Part shown: piece by piece, positions 42,833 to 51,442 of the stretch
Layout: every line of letters begins with the position of its first letter
Position numbering within the stretch: the first letter of the stretch is position 1
Assembly: GCF_020564935.1 (NCBI RefSeq)
Contig: NZ_JAJCXB010000033.1
Location: 16,899-80,898 of the forward strand
Reading direction: 5' to 3'
DNA: 64,000 bases
Source of the DNA: Streptomyces pinistramenti
GTDB taxonomy: Bacteria > Actinomycetota > Actinomycetes > Streptomycetales > Streptomycetaceae
The notes under the pieces: generated by a model
The model's input: only the letters and a program-made list of their open reading frames with translations
What the model was told of the DNA's origin: nothing
Database searches by the model: none
Program-made: the position numbers and the translations under genes

Positions 42833-43660
42833 TCAGCGGGAGAGCAGCTCCCGGGTCTTCGCATCGAGCCTCCGCGCGTCGTTCAGGTCGAAGGACGCGT
42901 CGTCCAGGCTCATCTGCCACCCTTCCACGAACGCGGTCACCGGATCGGCCGGCGGAGCGTCCAGGCACGCCATGACCGGCACGATCGCCGTCTCCGGCGA
43001 CTTCGCGATCCTCTTCAGCCGTTCGACGTGCGCCCTGGTGGGCGCGTCGTATTCGCCGGAGAAGCTGGAGGAGACGCTGCCCGGGTTGAACAGGACGTAC
43101 CGGGTCCGCGCGATGGCGCCGTATTTGTCCGCGAAGGCGACACCGAGCAGGTCGTTCGCCTTGCCGCCCTGCATCTGGGCATCGACCCCGTCATAACCCC
43201 GGGTGAATTCCAGGTCGTGCCAGTGGATTTCACCGACCGGTGAGCCGGGCCCCGCCACATTCATGATGACCGGCTGCGGTGCCTTCTCCAGTACGTCGCG
43301 CAGTCCGTAGCTGAGGAGATAGCGGCTCAGGTAGAAGAGCGCGAGGGTGGCTTCGTAGCCCTCGGCCGTCTCCCGTCGCGGGGCGAGGAAGTGCCGGGCG
43401 CACAGCACGAGGGCGTCGACGGCGGGAAGGTCCGCGGTGATCTGCCGGATGACTCTCTCGTTCTCGCTGATCAGGCTCAGGTCGGCGCGGATGAAGGAGG
43501 CCCGTGCGCCGGCGCCGATCTCCTCGGCAGCCGCGAGGAAGGACTCCCCCTTCCGCTGATCGCGTCCGATGATGACGGCGGCGTCGCCGCGCTTCAGGTA
43601 GGCGAGGGCGATGGCCCTGCCCATCCCGTCGGTGCCGCCCTGGACCACGATGTGCTTCAC
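42833..43660 (-). CDS. Atypical SDR-fold protein lacking the YxxxK catalytic pair
   Basis: 275 residues. The N-terminal Rossmann motif GGTDGMGRA is intact, and later SDR strands are recognisable (VDALVLCARH, VIMNVAGPGSP). The catalytic Ser-Tyr-Lys is not conserved: where YxxxK should be the sequence is MQGGK within VDAQMQGGKAN, and the Ser strand reads NVAGPG. It may be a non-catalytic binding protein or use a different mechanism, as known for the simocyclinone reductase SimC7. It is first of a two-gene unit with the hydrolase. ATG 43660. Confidence 0.75.
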   Translation of the reverse strand: MKHIVVQGGTDGMGRAIALAYLKRGDAAVIIGRDQRKGESFLAAAEEIGAGARASFIRADLSLISENERVIRQITADLPAVDALVLCARHFLAPRRETAEGYEATLALFYLSRYLLSYGLRDVLEKAPQPVIMNVAGPGSPVGEIHWHDLEFTRGYDGVDAQMQGGKANDLLGVAFADKYGAIARTRYVLFNPGSVSSSFSGEYDAPTRAHVERLKRIAKSPETAIVPVMACLDAPPADPVTAFVEGWQMSLDDASFDLNDARRLDAKTRELLSR

Positions 43661-43755
43661 GCGGATCTCCCAGCTCTCGTTGCATGACGCAGCGTCGCGT
43701 CGGGTTCAACTTAGGGATTCCGGAGCCCAGTTCGCAACCACAGTAGACATTTTAT

Positions 43756-43771
43756 TGAACCGCATGGTTCA
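43756..43771. promoter_or_regulatory. TGAACC-N4-GGTTCA operator (copy 1)
   Basis: TGAACC-GCAT-GGTTCA lies 96 bases before the SDR gene start. On the minus strand it is followed by AATAAAAT, a good -10, so it lies in that promoter. Identical arms and spacing occur at 63034-63049 and 63097-63112 around the TetR gene at 63143. Confidence 0.78.
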
Positions 43772-43811
43772 TATTTGCCGCCTCGTTCGTACACGTGCTC
43801 TCGCCCGCCCC

Positions 43812-45710
43812 TCACCCGGGTGTCCCCGCCAGCACCGCGCGGCCGGGCACCTTCCGCTTCGCCGCACCGCCCGCGACCTCGCGCAACGGCGCACGGCCGG
43901 GAACCCGTACGTGCGCGGAGAGAGCCAGCCGGGACAGGACGGGAACGGTGAACGTCAGCCCCTCGCGGCACGTGTGAAGTTCCACGGAGTTCGACGCGAC
44001 GAGGGACTCCACCAGGCGGTTGAACTCCCCTGTCCGCTGACCGGAGTGCGCCATGGCCCGCAGCAGTTCCGGTTCACGCACCGGTCCTGGCAGCCGGCAC
44101 AACAGGGACAGCAGCTCCCGCTCGGCCTCCGGCAGCCTGAGATGGGCGTTGCCGAGCCGCACGAGGGAGTCTCGCTGCGGGCCCTGGAGAAGGGTCAGCC
44201 TCTGGGTGACCTCCCGGGCGCGGCACAGCAGGTCGCGGACGAGCAGATCCGACCGAGCCGCAAGCCGCTCTCCCAGCGCACGGATGGCCAGCGGCAGCCC
44301 GTCGTACAGCCGGACCAGCTCCGCCGCCTCCGACCGCTCCCGCGCGAGGCACCGCGCAGGGGCGGCCATGCCGAGGAGTGCCACTCCCTCGTCCGCACTC
44401 ATCCCCTTGAGCGGGACGCGGGTCACCGCACCGGGCAGGCCGTCGAGGCGCCAGCGCGAGGTGACGACCACCGCGCAGTCCGGGCTGCTGGGCAGCAGCG
44501 GCAGCACCTGCCCGCGCGAGAGCGCGTCGTCGAGCACCACCAGCATCCGGCGCTCCGACGTCCAGCTCCGGAAGAGCCGCGCCAGGTCCTCCACCGCCTC
44601 CGGCAGGCGCCGGCCCGGATGTCCCGACGACAGGAGCAGCGAGGTCAGCGCGTCCCGGCCGGAGACCGGCGTGCCGTCGGGACGGTGCAGCGTGGCGAAG
44701 AGCTGGCCGCCGGGATAGTGGGGCCGTAACAGGTGGGCGGCCTGAACCGCCGTCGCGGTCTTGCCGATTCCGACTCCGCCCGTCACCACGACCACCCGTA
44801 CCGCAGGCGGCGTGCTCGCTGCTGCGCTGCTCGGGCCGCCCGCCGCGACGATCTCCGCCACCTCCGGCCCGCGCCCGACGAAGTCGGCTCTCCTGGGCGG
44901 GAGTTCGGCGGGCACGATGGCTCGTACCGCCTCTTCGACCGGGACGTCGGGGCGGCGTTCGGGCACCAGGGCATCCTCCAGGACGCCCCGCTGAAGATCC
45001 CTGATCTCCGCCGACGGCTCCATGCCGAGTTCACCGACCATCGCCGTGCGCAGTCGCCGGTAGGCGTCGAGCGCCACCTGGCGGTGGCCCGAGTGCGCTG
45101 CAGCCCGCATGAGCTGGCCGGCGAGCACCTCGTTGAGCGGATGGTCGATCGTCAGACCCTTGAGTTCGCTGAGCAGCTCACGGTGTCTGCCGAGTGCCGT
45201 GTCGGCCTCGATCCGCTGCTCAAGGGCCGCCATGCGAAGGTCTTCCAGCCTGGCCTGATGCGCCGAGAGCAGCACCCCGGCCGCCGTGCCGGACAAGGCC
45301 GGTCCGCGCCACAGCGCGAGTGCCGCACGGTAGGCGTCGGAGGCCGGGCCGGCTCGTCCCGCGCTCAGTGCGGCCCGCCCCTCGGCGCAGAGCTCCTGGA
45401 AGCGCCACAGGTCCAGCTGCCCCTTGCCGACCCGAAGCCGGTACCCGCGCTGCTCCGTCTCCACCCACGAGCTTTCCCCGCCGCCCTCCCGCAGCGCCTT
45501 GCGTACGTGGTAGATGTACGTCTGGACGGTCTTCCGGGCCAGCTTCGGGGGAGTCTCGCCCCACAGTTCCTCCACCAGACTCTCCAGCGGCACCACCTGA
45601 TTGGCGCGGACGAGCAGCAGTGACAGCACCTGACGGCTCATGGGTGCGGCAGGTTCGCAAGCCCCCCGGCCCCCGCGTATTTCCACCGGTCCGAGAACGG
45701 AAAAGTGCAT
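43812..45710 (-). CDS. SARP-family pathway activator with NB-ARC-like ATPase region
   Basis: 632 residues. The N-terminal winged-helix Trans_Reg_C domain (MHFSVLGPVEIRGG to about 95) and bacterial transcriptional activation domain (about 100-245, with LDAYRRLRTAMVGELGMEPS) define the SARP family. A P-loop ATPase follows, with VVTGGVGIGKTATAV near 305 and Walker B MLVVLDDA. It lacks the TPR region of AfsR. Leu328 is encoded by TTA (minus strand, 44727-44729), suggesting bldA dependence. Candidate target sites with 11-base period lie at 46656-46673 and 61158-61200. Confidence 0.92.
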   Translation of the reverse strand: MHFSVLGPVEIRGGRGACEPAAPMSRQVLSLLLVRANQVVPLESLVEELWGETPPKLARKTVQTYIYHVRKALREGGGESSWVETEQRGYRLRVGKGQLDLWRFQELCAEGRAALSAGRAGPASDAYRAALALWRGPALSGTAAGVLLSAHQARLEDLRMAALEQRIEADTALGRHRELLSELKGLTIDHPLNEVLAGQLMRAAAHSGHRQVALDAYRRLRTAMVGELGMEPSAEIRDLQRGVLEDALVPERRPDVPVEEAVRAIVPAELPPRRADFVGRGPEVAEIVAAGGPSSAAASTPPAVRVVVVTGGVGIGKTATAVQAAHLLRPHYPGGQLFATLHRPDGTPVSGRDALTSLLLSSGHPGRRLPEAVEDLARLFRSWTSERRMLVVLDDALSRGQVLPLLPSSPDCAVVVTSRWRLDGLPGAVTRVPLKGMSADEGVALLGMAAPARCLARERSEAAELVRLYDGLPLAIRALGERLAARSDLLVRDLLCRAREVTQRLTLLQGPQRDSLVRLGNAHLRLPEAERELLSLLCRLPGPVREPELLRAMAHSGQRTGEFNRLVESLVASNSVELHTCREGLTFTVPVLSRLALSAHVRVPGRAPLREVAGGAAKRKVPGRAVLAGTPG

Positions 45711-45838
45711 GAATTCCCCCGTCTGATATCGCAGTTACCGTTCGGGACTCCTGCGGCCCTGCGCCGTATCGCGCCGACCGCAGGGACAGATCGTCTGCAA
45801 CGTGTGCGGGCGGGCCCCGGACTGCACGCGGAGTGGCC

Positions 45839-46522
45839 TCATCCGGCCGGGCTCGTGAGCGTGCGGCGGTGGGTGTAGCGGGCTCCCGCGTCGCCGCCGC
45901 CCGCTGCCTCCAGCAGCGGCTGGATCACCTCGTCGATGTGCTCGGCGGCCTCCTTCTCGGATGCCCACTCCGAGAGGACGAGCACGCTGCCGCCGTCCAG
46001 GCTGACGTGGAAGTTGGCGGCTATCGCGCCCGGGTAGGCGCGCTCCTCCCCTTCCGCGTCCTCCTCGGCTGCCAGCAGGCCGTCGATCCACTGACGCGCG
46101 GCCTCCACACCGGCCATCGGGAAGACGGCGGCGGGGAAGCACTCCGGTACCGGGGCCGGATCGGTGATCGCGCCGCCCCGGACGACACGGTAGAGCTGGA
46201 AGGGCACGGCTCCCTGGGACCGGGCGCCGGTGACGTCCCGGTGCGGCGCCCCGCGCGAGATGCTGCCCTCCTGGCGCAGCGAGGCATGCAGCGCCTCGCG
46301 GGAGGACCACTGCGCGTAGAGCAGTACGGAGTTGCCGTCCGTGCTGGTGTAGCAGCTGGCGGACACCAGCTCCGCGGGCCACTCGTGCGACTGCCAGTGC
46401 GAGGTGACGGCGGCAGTCACGGACCGCTGCCCCTCGGGGCCGCCTGTAGTGATCATTTCCACGAGCACGGCATCCACGTCTTTACGGTCGATCAGCGGTA
46501 GGGCATCGGGAAGGTGAGACAT
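45839..46522 (-). CDS. Tandem-domain ABM-like monooxygenase/ring-modifying oxygenase
   Basis: About 227 residues with two copies of the antibiotic-biosynthesis-monooxygenase (ABM) fold. Copy 1 has SASCYTSTDGNSVLLYAQWS at about 57-76. Copy 2 has AANFHVSLDGGSVLVLSEWA at about 170-189. ABM enzymes in type II polyketide pathways oxidise anthrones or open rings without metal. JadG/GilOII-type B-ring-opening oxygenases are, as I recall, of this fold, so angucycline tailoring is an inference. GAGGAG before ATG 46522 decides the start. A similar gene lies 180 bases upstream. Confidence 0.78.
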   Translation of the reverse strand: MSHLPDALPLIDRKDVDAVLVEMITTGGPEGQRSVTAAVTSHWQSHEWPAELVSASCYTSTDGNSVLLYAQWSSREALHASLRQEGSISRGAPHRDVTGARSQGAVPFQLYRVVRGGAITDPAPVPECFPAAVFPMAGVEAARQWIDGLLAAEEDAEGEERAYPGAIAANFHVSLDGGSVLVLSEWASEKEAAEHIDEVIQPLLEAAGGGDAGARYTHRRTLTSPAG

Positions 46523-46655
46523 GCTCGACTCCTCGCTTGAAGATTCGGGAAAGGTGCCGCGGATTCCATCCTCGGATGGCACATCGATGATTTCCACAGC
46601 GGCGGATGAATGGTTGGAGACAGAAGAACAAATCCCTCGGAGAATCCCCTGGGAA

Positions 46656-46673
46656 ATGTCAAATCAATGTCAA
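46656..46673 (-). promoter_or_regulatory. Direct heptamer repeat TTGACAT, candidate SARP site
   Basis: On the minus strand, TTGACAT-TGAT-TTGACAT forms two identical heptamers with an 11-base period, about 134 bases before the ABM-like gene. The period and heptamer size match SARP sites. A -10 at the usual 8-base distance is not clear. Confidence 0.5.
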
Positions 46674-46701
46674 GGAAACCGCATCGGATGGCCCCGGTTC
46701 C

Positions 46702-47346
46702 TCACACAGTGATGCTGCGATGGAGGTGGTAGCGCTTGAACCCGATGGGTCGCACTCCCGGAACATCGCCGCTGACCCGCATGGTCGTCACCCGCGTCGC
46801 GCTGTCCAGGAACGCAAGGTGCGCGTCGTCGGAGGTCCATTCCGCGTAGTTGAGGACGCGCGTGCCGTCGATGCTGGCATGGAAGTTGGCTGAGAGCATG
46901 CCGGGCGACTGCTCGGGCGGCATCCCGTCGAGCGCTTCGACCAGGGAGCTGACGACCCTCTCCTGCCGTTCCGCGCCGTCGACATCGAACGTCGCGATGA
47001 CGACACAGGCGGGCGAACCGGAACTGCCCGGCGGCAGCACGCTCCTGGTCAGGCGGTATTCCACCGATCCGGCCCCGGCCCGCTCGTGAAACGAGCGCAC
47101 GAAGAGCTGAGCGGAATTCCCGCCGGCGCACTGCACGTAGGTCAGTACCGTGTCCTCTTCCACACTCAGGTAACAGCTGAAGGAGAGAATTCCCGCGGGC
47201 CACGGAACGCTGCTCCATTCCACGGCGGTCCGTTCCAATTCCCGGTGTGCGTCCGCCCTGTTCGGCACATGACGCTGGCCGACGAAGACGGTGGCCGCAT
47301 CCGCACGCCGCAGATCCGGTCCGTCCAGCACGGTGAGTTCACTCAT
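46702..47346 (-). CDS. Second tandem-domain ABM-like protein
   Basis: 214 residues, related in layout to the gene at 45839. The first half has LSFSCYLSVEEDTVLTYVQC at about 55-74. The second half has SANFHASIDGTRVLNYAEWT at about 150-169, the clearer ABM consensus. The first half has lost the usual Trp and is likely degenerate. GGAAGAG precedes ATG 47346. It lies 60 bases after the exporter gene, probably co-transcribed with it. Together with its neighbour it may form a hetero-oligomer. The substrate is unproven. Confidence 0.75.
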   Translation of the reverse strand: MSELTVLDGPDLRRADAATVFVGQRHVPNRADAHRELERTAVEWSSVPWPAGILSFSCYLSVEEDTVLTYVQCAGGNSAQLFVRSFHERAGAGSVEYRLTRSVLPPGSSGSPACVVIATFDVDGAERQERVVSSLVEALDGMPPEQSPGMLSANFHASIDGTRVLNYAEWTSDDAHLAFLDSATRVTTMRVSGDVPGVRPIGFKRYHLHRSITV

Positions 47347-47406
47347 GCCACTTCACTCTTCCTTCGCACTCATCGCTGGTAAGAGAAATCGATCCGGGCT
47401 CGGACG

Positions 47407-48660
47407 TCAGCCCCGAGCGCGCTTTTCCGCGGCCTCGGGCCGTAGTGGTGCGGGCCCGGTCAGCCCGGTCAGCGCGGTCAGCAGGCCCACCGCGCTGACG
47501 ACGGTGATGAGCAGCAGCGCGGGCCGGTAGCCGTGGCCCACCGTCAGCAGCAGTGCGACCAGCGGAAGCATCAGCACACCGCCGAGCTGCACTCCGGTCT
47601 GGTAGAGGGGCACGGCCGAACCTCGCTGCTCGGGCCGGATGGTTGCCGTGGCCTGCATGTTCAGCGCCGCGAAGGCGAGCACGAAACCCGTCTCGACCAG
47701 CAGCAGGGCCGGCAGGACCGCGGCCCAGTACGAGTCGGCCGGGGCACGCCACAGGTAGAAGGCGCAGCCTGCGAAGGGCGCGAGCGCGCCCAGGGCTATC
47801 AGCCGGCCGGTGCCCCACCGGGCGACGAGGCGCCCGGCGAAGGGGGCGGCCACCATCAGGGGAGCACAGGCCGGGAGCAGGGCCAGGGCGCACTGCCACG
47901 GCGACCAGCCAAGCCGCTGCTGGAGTTGGAAGGTGACCTGCAGCAGCAGGCCGACGTAGGTGCCGTTGAGGGTGGCCGCGCCGATCGCCGACCGCAGCAG
48001 CCGTGCGTCACGGAGCAGTGCCGGCTTCAGCCGTGGCGGGCGCCCGTCGGGGTCGTGCGGGATGATCCGCAGCGCACAGATCAGCAGGGCGAGGGCGACA
48101 GGTGCCGGAAAGAAAAGCGTCCAGCGCCAGCTCGATGCCAGCAGGGCCGCGGAGAGCAGCAGTCCCCCGGTGAAACCGGTGGCACCGAACAGGGAATAGA
48201 CGGAGACGGCCTTGCGCTGCTGGGGGCCGTCACGGAAGGCCGTGCTGATGATGGCCAGTCCGGTGGGCGCGGTCAGTGCGGCGCAGCAGCCTTTGACCAC
48301 GCGGGTCGCGATGAGCAGCAGCTCGCTGTCGGTCATCCCGCCGACCACCGATGCGAGGGCGAAGACCGCCATCGCACCCAGGTAGGCGCGTCGTCTCCCG
48401 CACCATGCGGTGATCCGGTTGCCCAGGAGCAGCAGGGCGGCGAAGCCGAGGGCGAATCCGCTCATCAGGCACTGGACCGCGAGCAGGGGCATGCCGACGG
48501 CGTCGCCGATCGTCGGGAGGGCGACGAGCACCACGGACACCTCGACGGCGTCCAGGAGCATGTTCCCCGACAGGATGCACAGCAGGGCCCACTGCCGGGC
48601 GCCCCACGGCGTGGACTGTGCGGCCGCGCCGTGGGCGTTGATCGTGCTGTTCGCTGTCAT
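47407..48660 (-). CDS. MFS exporter of the cluster
   Basis: About 417 residues with 12 to 14 predicted helices. Helix 1 contains GNMLLDAVEVSVVLVALPTI, similar to the DHA2 multidrug group (LDxTVVNVALP). Loop 2-3 has GNRITAWCGRRRAYLG, and the TGxSxGxxGG antiporter region appears as FGATGFTGGLLL. It lies between the carboxylase epsilon gene and ABM genes on one strand, so it probably exports the polyketide. The start may be ATG 48660 or an in-frame TTG 48669. Confidence 0.85.
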   Translation of the reverse strand: MTANSTINAHGAAAQSTPWGARQWALLCILSGNMLLDAVEVSVVLVALPTIGDAVGMPLLAVQCLMSGFALGFAALLLLGNRITAWCGRRRAYLGAMAVFALASVVGGMTDSELLLIATRVVKGCCAALTAPTGLAIISTAFRDGPQQRKAVSVYSLFGATGFTGGLLLSAALLASSWRWTLFFPAPVALALLICALRIIPHDPDGRPPRLKPALLRDARLLRSAIGAATLNGTYVGLLLQVTFQLQQRLGWSPWQCALALLPACAPLMVAAPFAGRLVARWGTGRLIALGALAPFAGCAFYLWRAPADSYWAAVLPALLLVETGFVLAFAALNMQATATIRPEQRGSAVPLYQTGVQLGGVLMLPLVALLLTVGHGYRPALLLITVVSAVGLLTALTGLTGPAPLRPEAAEKRARG

Positions 48661-48734
48661 GTTCGTCAATCACCGTCTCGGGTCAGGTGCGTTACTGCGG
48701 CGCGGGCCGGGGCCGGGGCGGCGCCCGCGTGCCG

Positions 48735-48977
48735 TCAGCGGTGGTCCCGGTGCCAGGCCCGTGGGTCCGCGAAAGCCGGTGCGCGTTCGGGCCTGCGCCA
48801 GCGGGCCCCCGGCACGCCGGGCACCGGGGAGCCGTCCGGCGCGGTGTCACGGACGGCAGCCGCGCGGGCCATCAGGACCACGGTCACCGCGGCCAGTTCC
48901 TCCTCGTTCGGGCTGCCCCTCTCCACCCGCAGCAGTTCCTGCCGGGCGGCGCTGTCCGCCGCCGGGGCCCCGGTCAC
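48735..48977 (-). CDS. Acyl-CoA carboxylase epsilon subunit
   Basis: 80 residues. The motif RVERGSPNEEELAAVTVVLMAR is the recognised core of actinobacterial acyl-CoA carboxylase epsilon subunits, which bind the beta subunit and stimulate the complex. A Trp/Arg segment (ARWRRPERAP) and a Pro-rich tail follow. GTG 48977 overlaps the stop of the beta-subunit gene by 4 bases (GTGA), so the two are translationally coupled in the order beta then epsilon. Confidence 0.9.
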   Translation of the reverse strand: MTGAPAADSAARQELLRVERGSPNEEELAAVTVVLMARAAAVRDTAPDGSPVPGVPGARWRRPERAPAFADPRAWHRDHR

Positions 48978-50563
48978 TGCGGTGGGTTTCCGTGCTTGCG
49001 CCGCGGCAGGTCGGAGTCCTTGGTCCGCAGCATGGCGAGTGAGCGGATCAGCACCGAGCGGGTTTCCCTCGGGTCGATGACGTCGTCGACGAGGCCGCGT
49101 TCCGCCGCGTAGTAGGGGTGTACCAGCTCCTTCTTGTACTCCTCGATCTTCTGCCGGCGCATCGCTTCGGCGTCGTCGGCGGCGGCGATCTCCCGTCGGA
49201 AGACCACGTTGGCGGCGCCCTCCGCGCCCATGACGGCGATCTCGTTGCCGGGCCAGGCCAGCGCGATGTCCGCGCCGATCGAGCGGGAGTCCATCACGAT
49301 GTAGGCGCCGCCGTACGCCTTGCGCAGGACCACCGAGATGCGCGGCACCGTCGCGTTGCAGTACGCGTACAGCAGCTTCGCGCCGCGTCGGATGATGCCC
49401 TCGTGCTCCTGACGGACGCCGGGGAGGAATCCGGGGACGTCGACCAGGGTGACGAGGGGGATGTTGAAGGAGTCGCAGAACTGGACGAAGCGGGCGCCCT
49501 TTTCGGATGCCGTGATGTCCAGTACACCGGCCATCGTCGCGGGCTGGTTGGCGACGATGCCCACCGTCTCGCCGTCCATCCGCGCCAGCGTGCACACGAG
49601 GTTGGGTGCCCAGGTGGCGTGCACCTCCATGTGCTCGCCGTCGTCCACGAGTTCCTCGATGACCAGGCGGATGTCGTAGGAACGGCCGGCGTCGGCCGGT
49701 ACGAGTTCGTGCAGCGCCTCGCCCGGCCGGTCCGCCGGGTCCGCGCCGCGTACGGACGGGGGCAGTTCACGGTTGTTGGCGGGCAGCAGGCACAGCAGGT
49801 AGCGGACCTCGGCCAGGCAGGTCTCCTCGTCGTCGTAGACGAAGTGGGCGACGCCCGAGACACCGCTGTGGACGTCCGCACCGCCCAGCCCGTCCTGCGA
49901 TATCTCCTCGCCCGTGACGGCCTGGACCACATCGGGTCCGGTGATGAACATCTGGGAGATCCCACGAACCGCGAAGACGAAGTCGGTGAGCGCCGGCGAG
50001 TAGGCAGCGCCTCCCGCGCACGGCCCCAGCATCACGCTGATCTGCGGGATGACCCCGGAGGCCCGGGTGTTGCGGCGGAAGATGCCGCCGTAGCCGGCCA
50101 GGGCGGAGACCCCTTCCTGGATGCGCGCTCCGGCACCGTCGTTGAGCGAGACGAGGGGGGCGCCCGCCGCGACGGCCAGGTCCATGATCTTGTGGATCTT
50201 CTGGGCGTGGGCTTCGCCGAGCGCGCCGCCGAAGATGCGGAAATCGTGGGCGTAGACGAAGACCGTACGGCCCTCCACCTTTCCCCATCCCGTCACCACC
50301 CCGTCGGTGTACGGGCGCTTCGCCTCCAGCCCGAAGCCGCTCGCCCGGTGTCGCCGCAGCGGTTCCACCTCGGTGAAGCTTCCCTTGTCGAGGAGGAGGT
50401 CGATCCGTTCCCTGGCGGTCAGTTTGCCTTTGGCGTGCTGCCGTTCGGTGGCTCGGGGGTCAGGTCCCTGGTGGACGAGTTTCTTCAGCTCGGCCAGCTC
50501 GGTCAGCTCGTCCGACGGGTCCGAGAGACCGGCCGTCCGGGCCGGCAGTTCCGCGGTCGTCAT
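48974..50563 (-). CDS. Acyl-CoA carboxylase beta subunit (carboxyltransferase)
   Basis: 529 residues, the standard length. It carries both carboxyltransferase halves. The N-half has GKLTARERIDLLLDKGSF and VSLNDGAGARIQEGV. The C-half has VDVPGFLPGVRQEHEGIIRRG and AYGGAYIVMDS. It makes malonyl-CoA (or methylmalonyl-CoA) with a biotin-bearing alpha subunit. The equivalent JadN-type gene sits in jadomycin-like clusters and raises malonyl-CoA for the PKS. A biotin-domain gene at the right window edge could be the alpha partner. Confidence 0.95.
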   Translation of the reverse strand: MTTAELPARTAGLSDPSDELTELAELKKLVHQGPDPRATERQHAKGKLTARERIDLLLDKGSFTEVEPLRRHRASGFGLEAKRPYTDGVVTGWGKVEGRTVFVYAHDFRIFGGALGEAHAQKIHKIMDLAVAAGAPLVSLNDGAGARIQEGVSALAGYGGIFRRNTRASGVIPQISVMLGPCAGGAAYSPALTDFVFAVRGISQMFITGPDVVQAVTGEEISQDGLGGADVHSGVSGVAHFVYDDEETCLAEVRYLLCLLPANNRELPPSVRGADPADRPGEALHELVPADAGRSYDIRLVIEELVDDGEHMEVHATWAPNLVCTLARMDGETVGIVANQPATMAGVLDITASEKGARFVQFCDSFNIPLVTLVDVPGFLPGVRQEHEGIIRRGAKLLYAYCNATVPRISVVLRKAYGGAYIVMDSRSIGADIALAWPGNEIAVMGAEGAANVVFRREIAAADDAEAMRRQKIEEYKKELVHPYYAAERGLVDDVIDPRETRSVLIRSLAMLRTKDSDLPRRKHGNPPQ

Positions 50564-50600
50564 GCTGCGGGTGCTCCCTTCTCGCCTCGGTTCACGGCCC

Positions 50601-51365
50601 TCACCAGGCCAGCCGCTGACCGGTCGGGGTGCCGTCCTCCCCCAGGAAGACCGCCGTCGGTCCGCCGTCCTCCAGGGTTGCCAGCAGCACGGGGATCCGC
50701 GCGCCCTGTTCCGGCGTCAGGTATCCCTGGTGATCGTTGATGTCGGTCGCGCAGAAGCCCGGGGAGACGGCGTTGACGAGGATGCCTTCGTCGCGCAGTT
50801 CGTTGGCGTAGGTGAGGGTGACGGCGTTGAGTGCGGCCTTGGACGTGCCGTAGTCCAGTACCGCGGGAAAGGTGCCCTTCGGGAAGACTCCCGAGGGGTC
50901 GTTCCGTTCCGCTGCGTAAGTCAGGGATCCGACGAGGCTACTGACGTTGACGATGCGGGCGGCCTGCGAGCGGCGCAGCAGCGGCAGCATCGCGTGGATC
51001 ACGGCGATGACGCCGAAGACGTTCGTCTCGTAGGTGCGGCGTACCACGCTCGGCGGCGTCTCGCTGGGCTTGACCACCGGAGCACCGGTGCCGGCGTTGT
51101 TCACCAGGATGTCGAGGTGGCCCTGCTCCTCTTCGATGCGCTTGGCGGCGAGCGCGACGGAGGACTCGTCCGTGACGTCGAGTTGCACGAAGTGGACGTC
51201 GAGGCCGTCCGCGCGCAGGTCACGCTCCGCGTTCCGGCCGCGGTCGGCGTTCCGGGCGCCGAGATAGACACGGTGGCCCAGCTCGCCGAGGCGCCGGACG
51301 ATCGCGCGCCCGATTCCCTTGTTGGCACCGGTGACGAGCGCGATGCGGGGGCTGTTGGTTGTCAT
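50601..51365 (-). CDS. SDR-family ketoreductase (tailoring)
   Basis: A classical SDR of 254 residues with TGANKGIG (about 13-20), NNAGTG (about 90-95), NVSSLVG with the catalytic Ser, and YGTSK with Tyr/Lys. It has the extended loop of carbonyl-reductase-like SDRs (SLTYAAERNDPS). It follows the oxygenase-reductase fusion on the same strand after 77 bases. Angucycline clusters encode a stand-alone SDR such as LanV that reduces C-6, so a similar step is a reasonable but untested guess. ATG 51365. Confidence 0.85.
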   Translation of the reverse strand: MTTNSPRIALVTGANKGIGRAIVRRLGELGHRVYLGARNADRGRNAERDLRADGLDVHFVQLDVTDESSVALAAKRIEEEQGHLDILVNNAGTGAPVVKPSETPPSVVRRTYETNVFGVIAVIHAMLPLLRRSQAARIVNVSSLVGSLTYAAERNDPSGVFPKGTFPAVLDYGTSKAALNAVTLTYANELRDEGILVNAVSPGFCATDINDHQGYLTPEQGARIPVLLATLEDGGPTAVFLGEDGTPTGQRLAW

Positions 51366-51442
51366 GCTGGTCTTCCTCTTTCGCGGGGTGCGTCATCTGG
51401 TCGGCTCATGGGGCCAAGGGGCAGCCGGGCGAGGGCGGTTGC

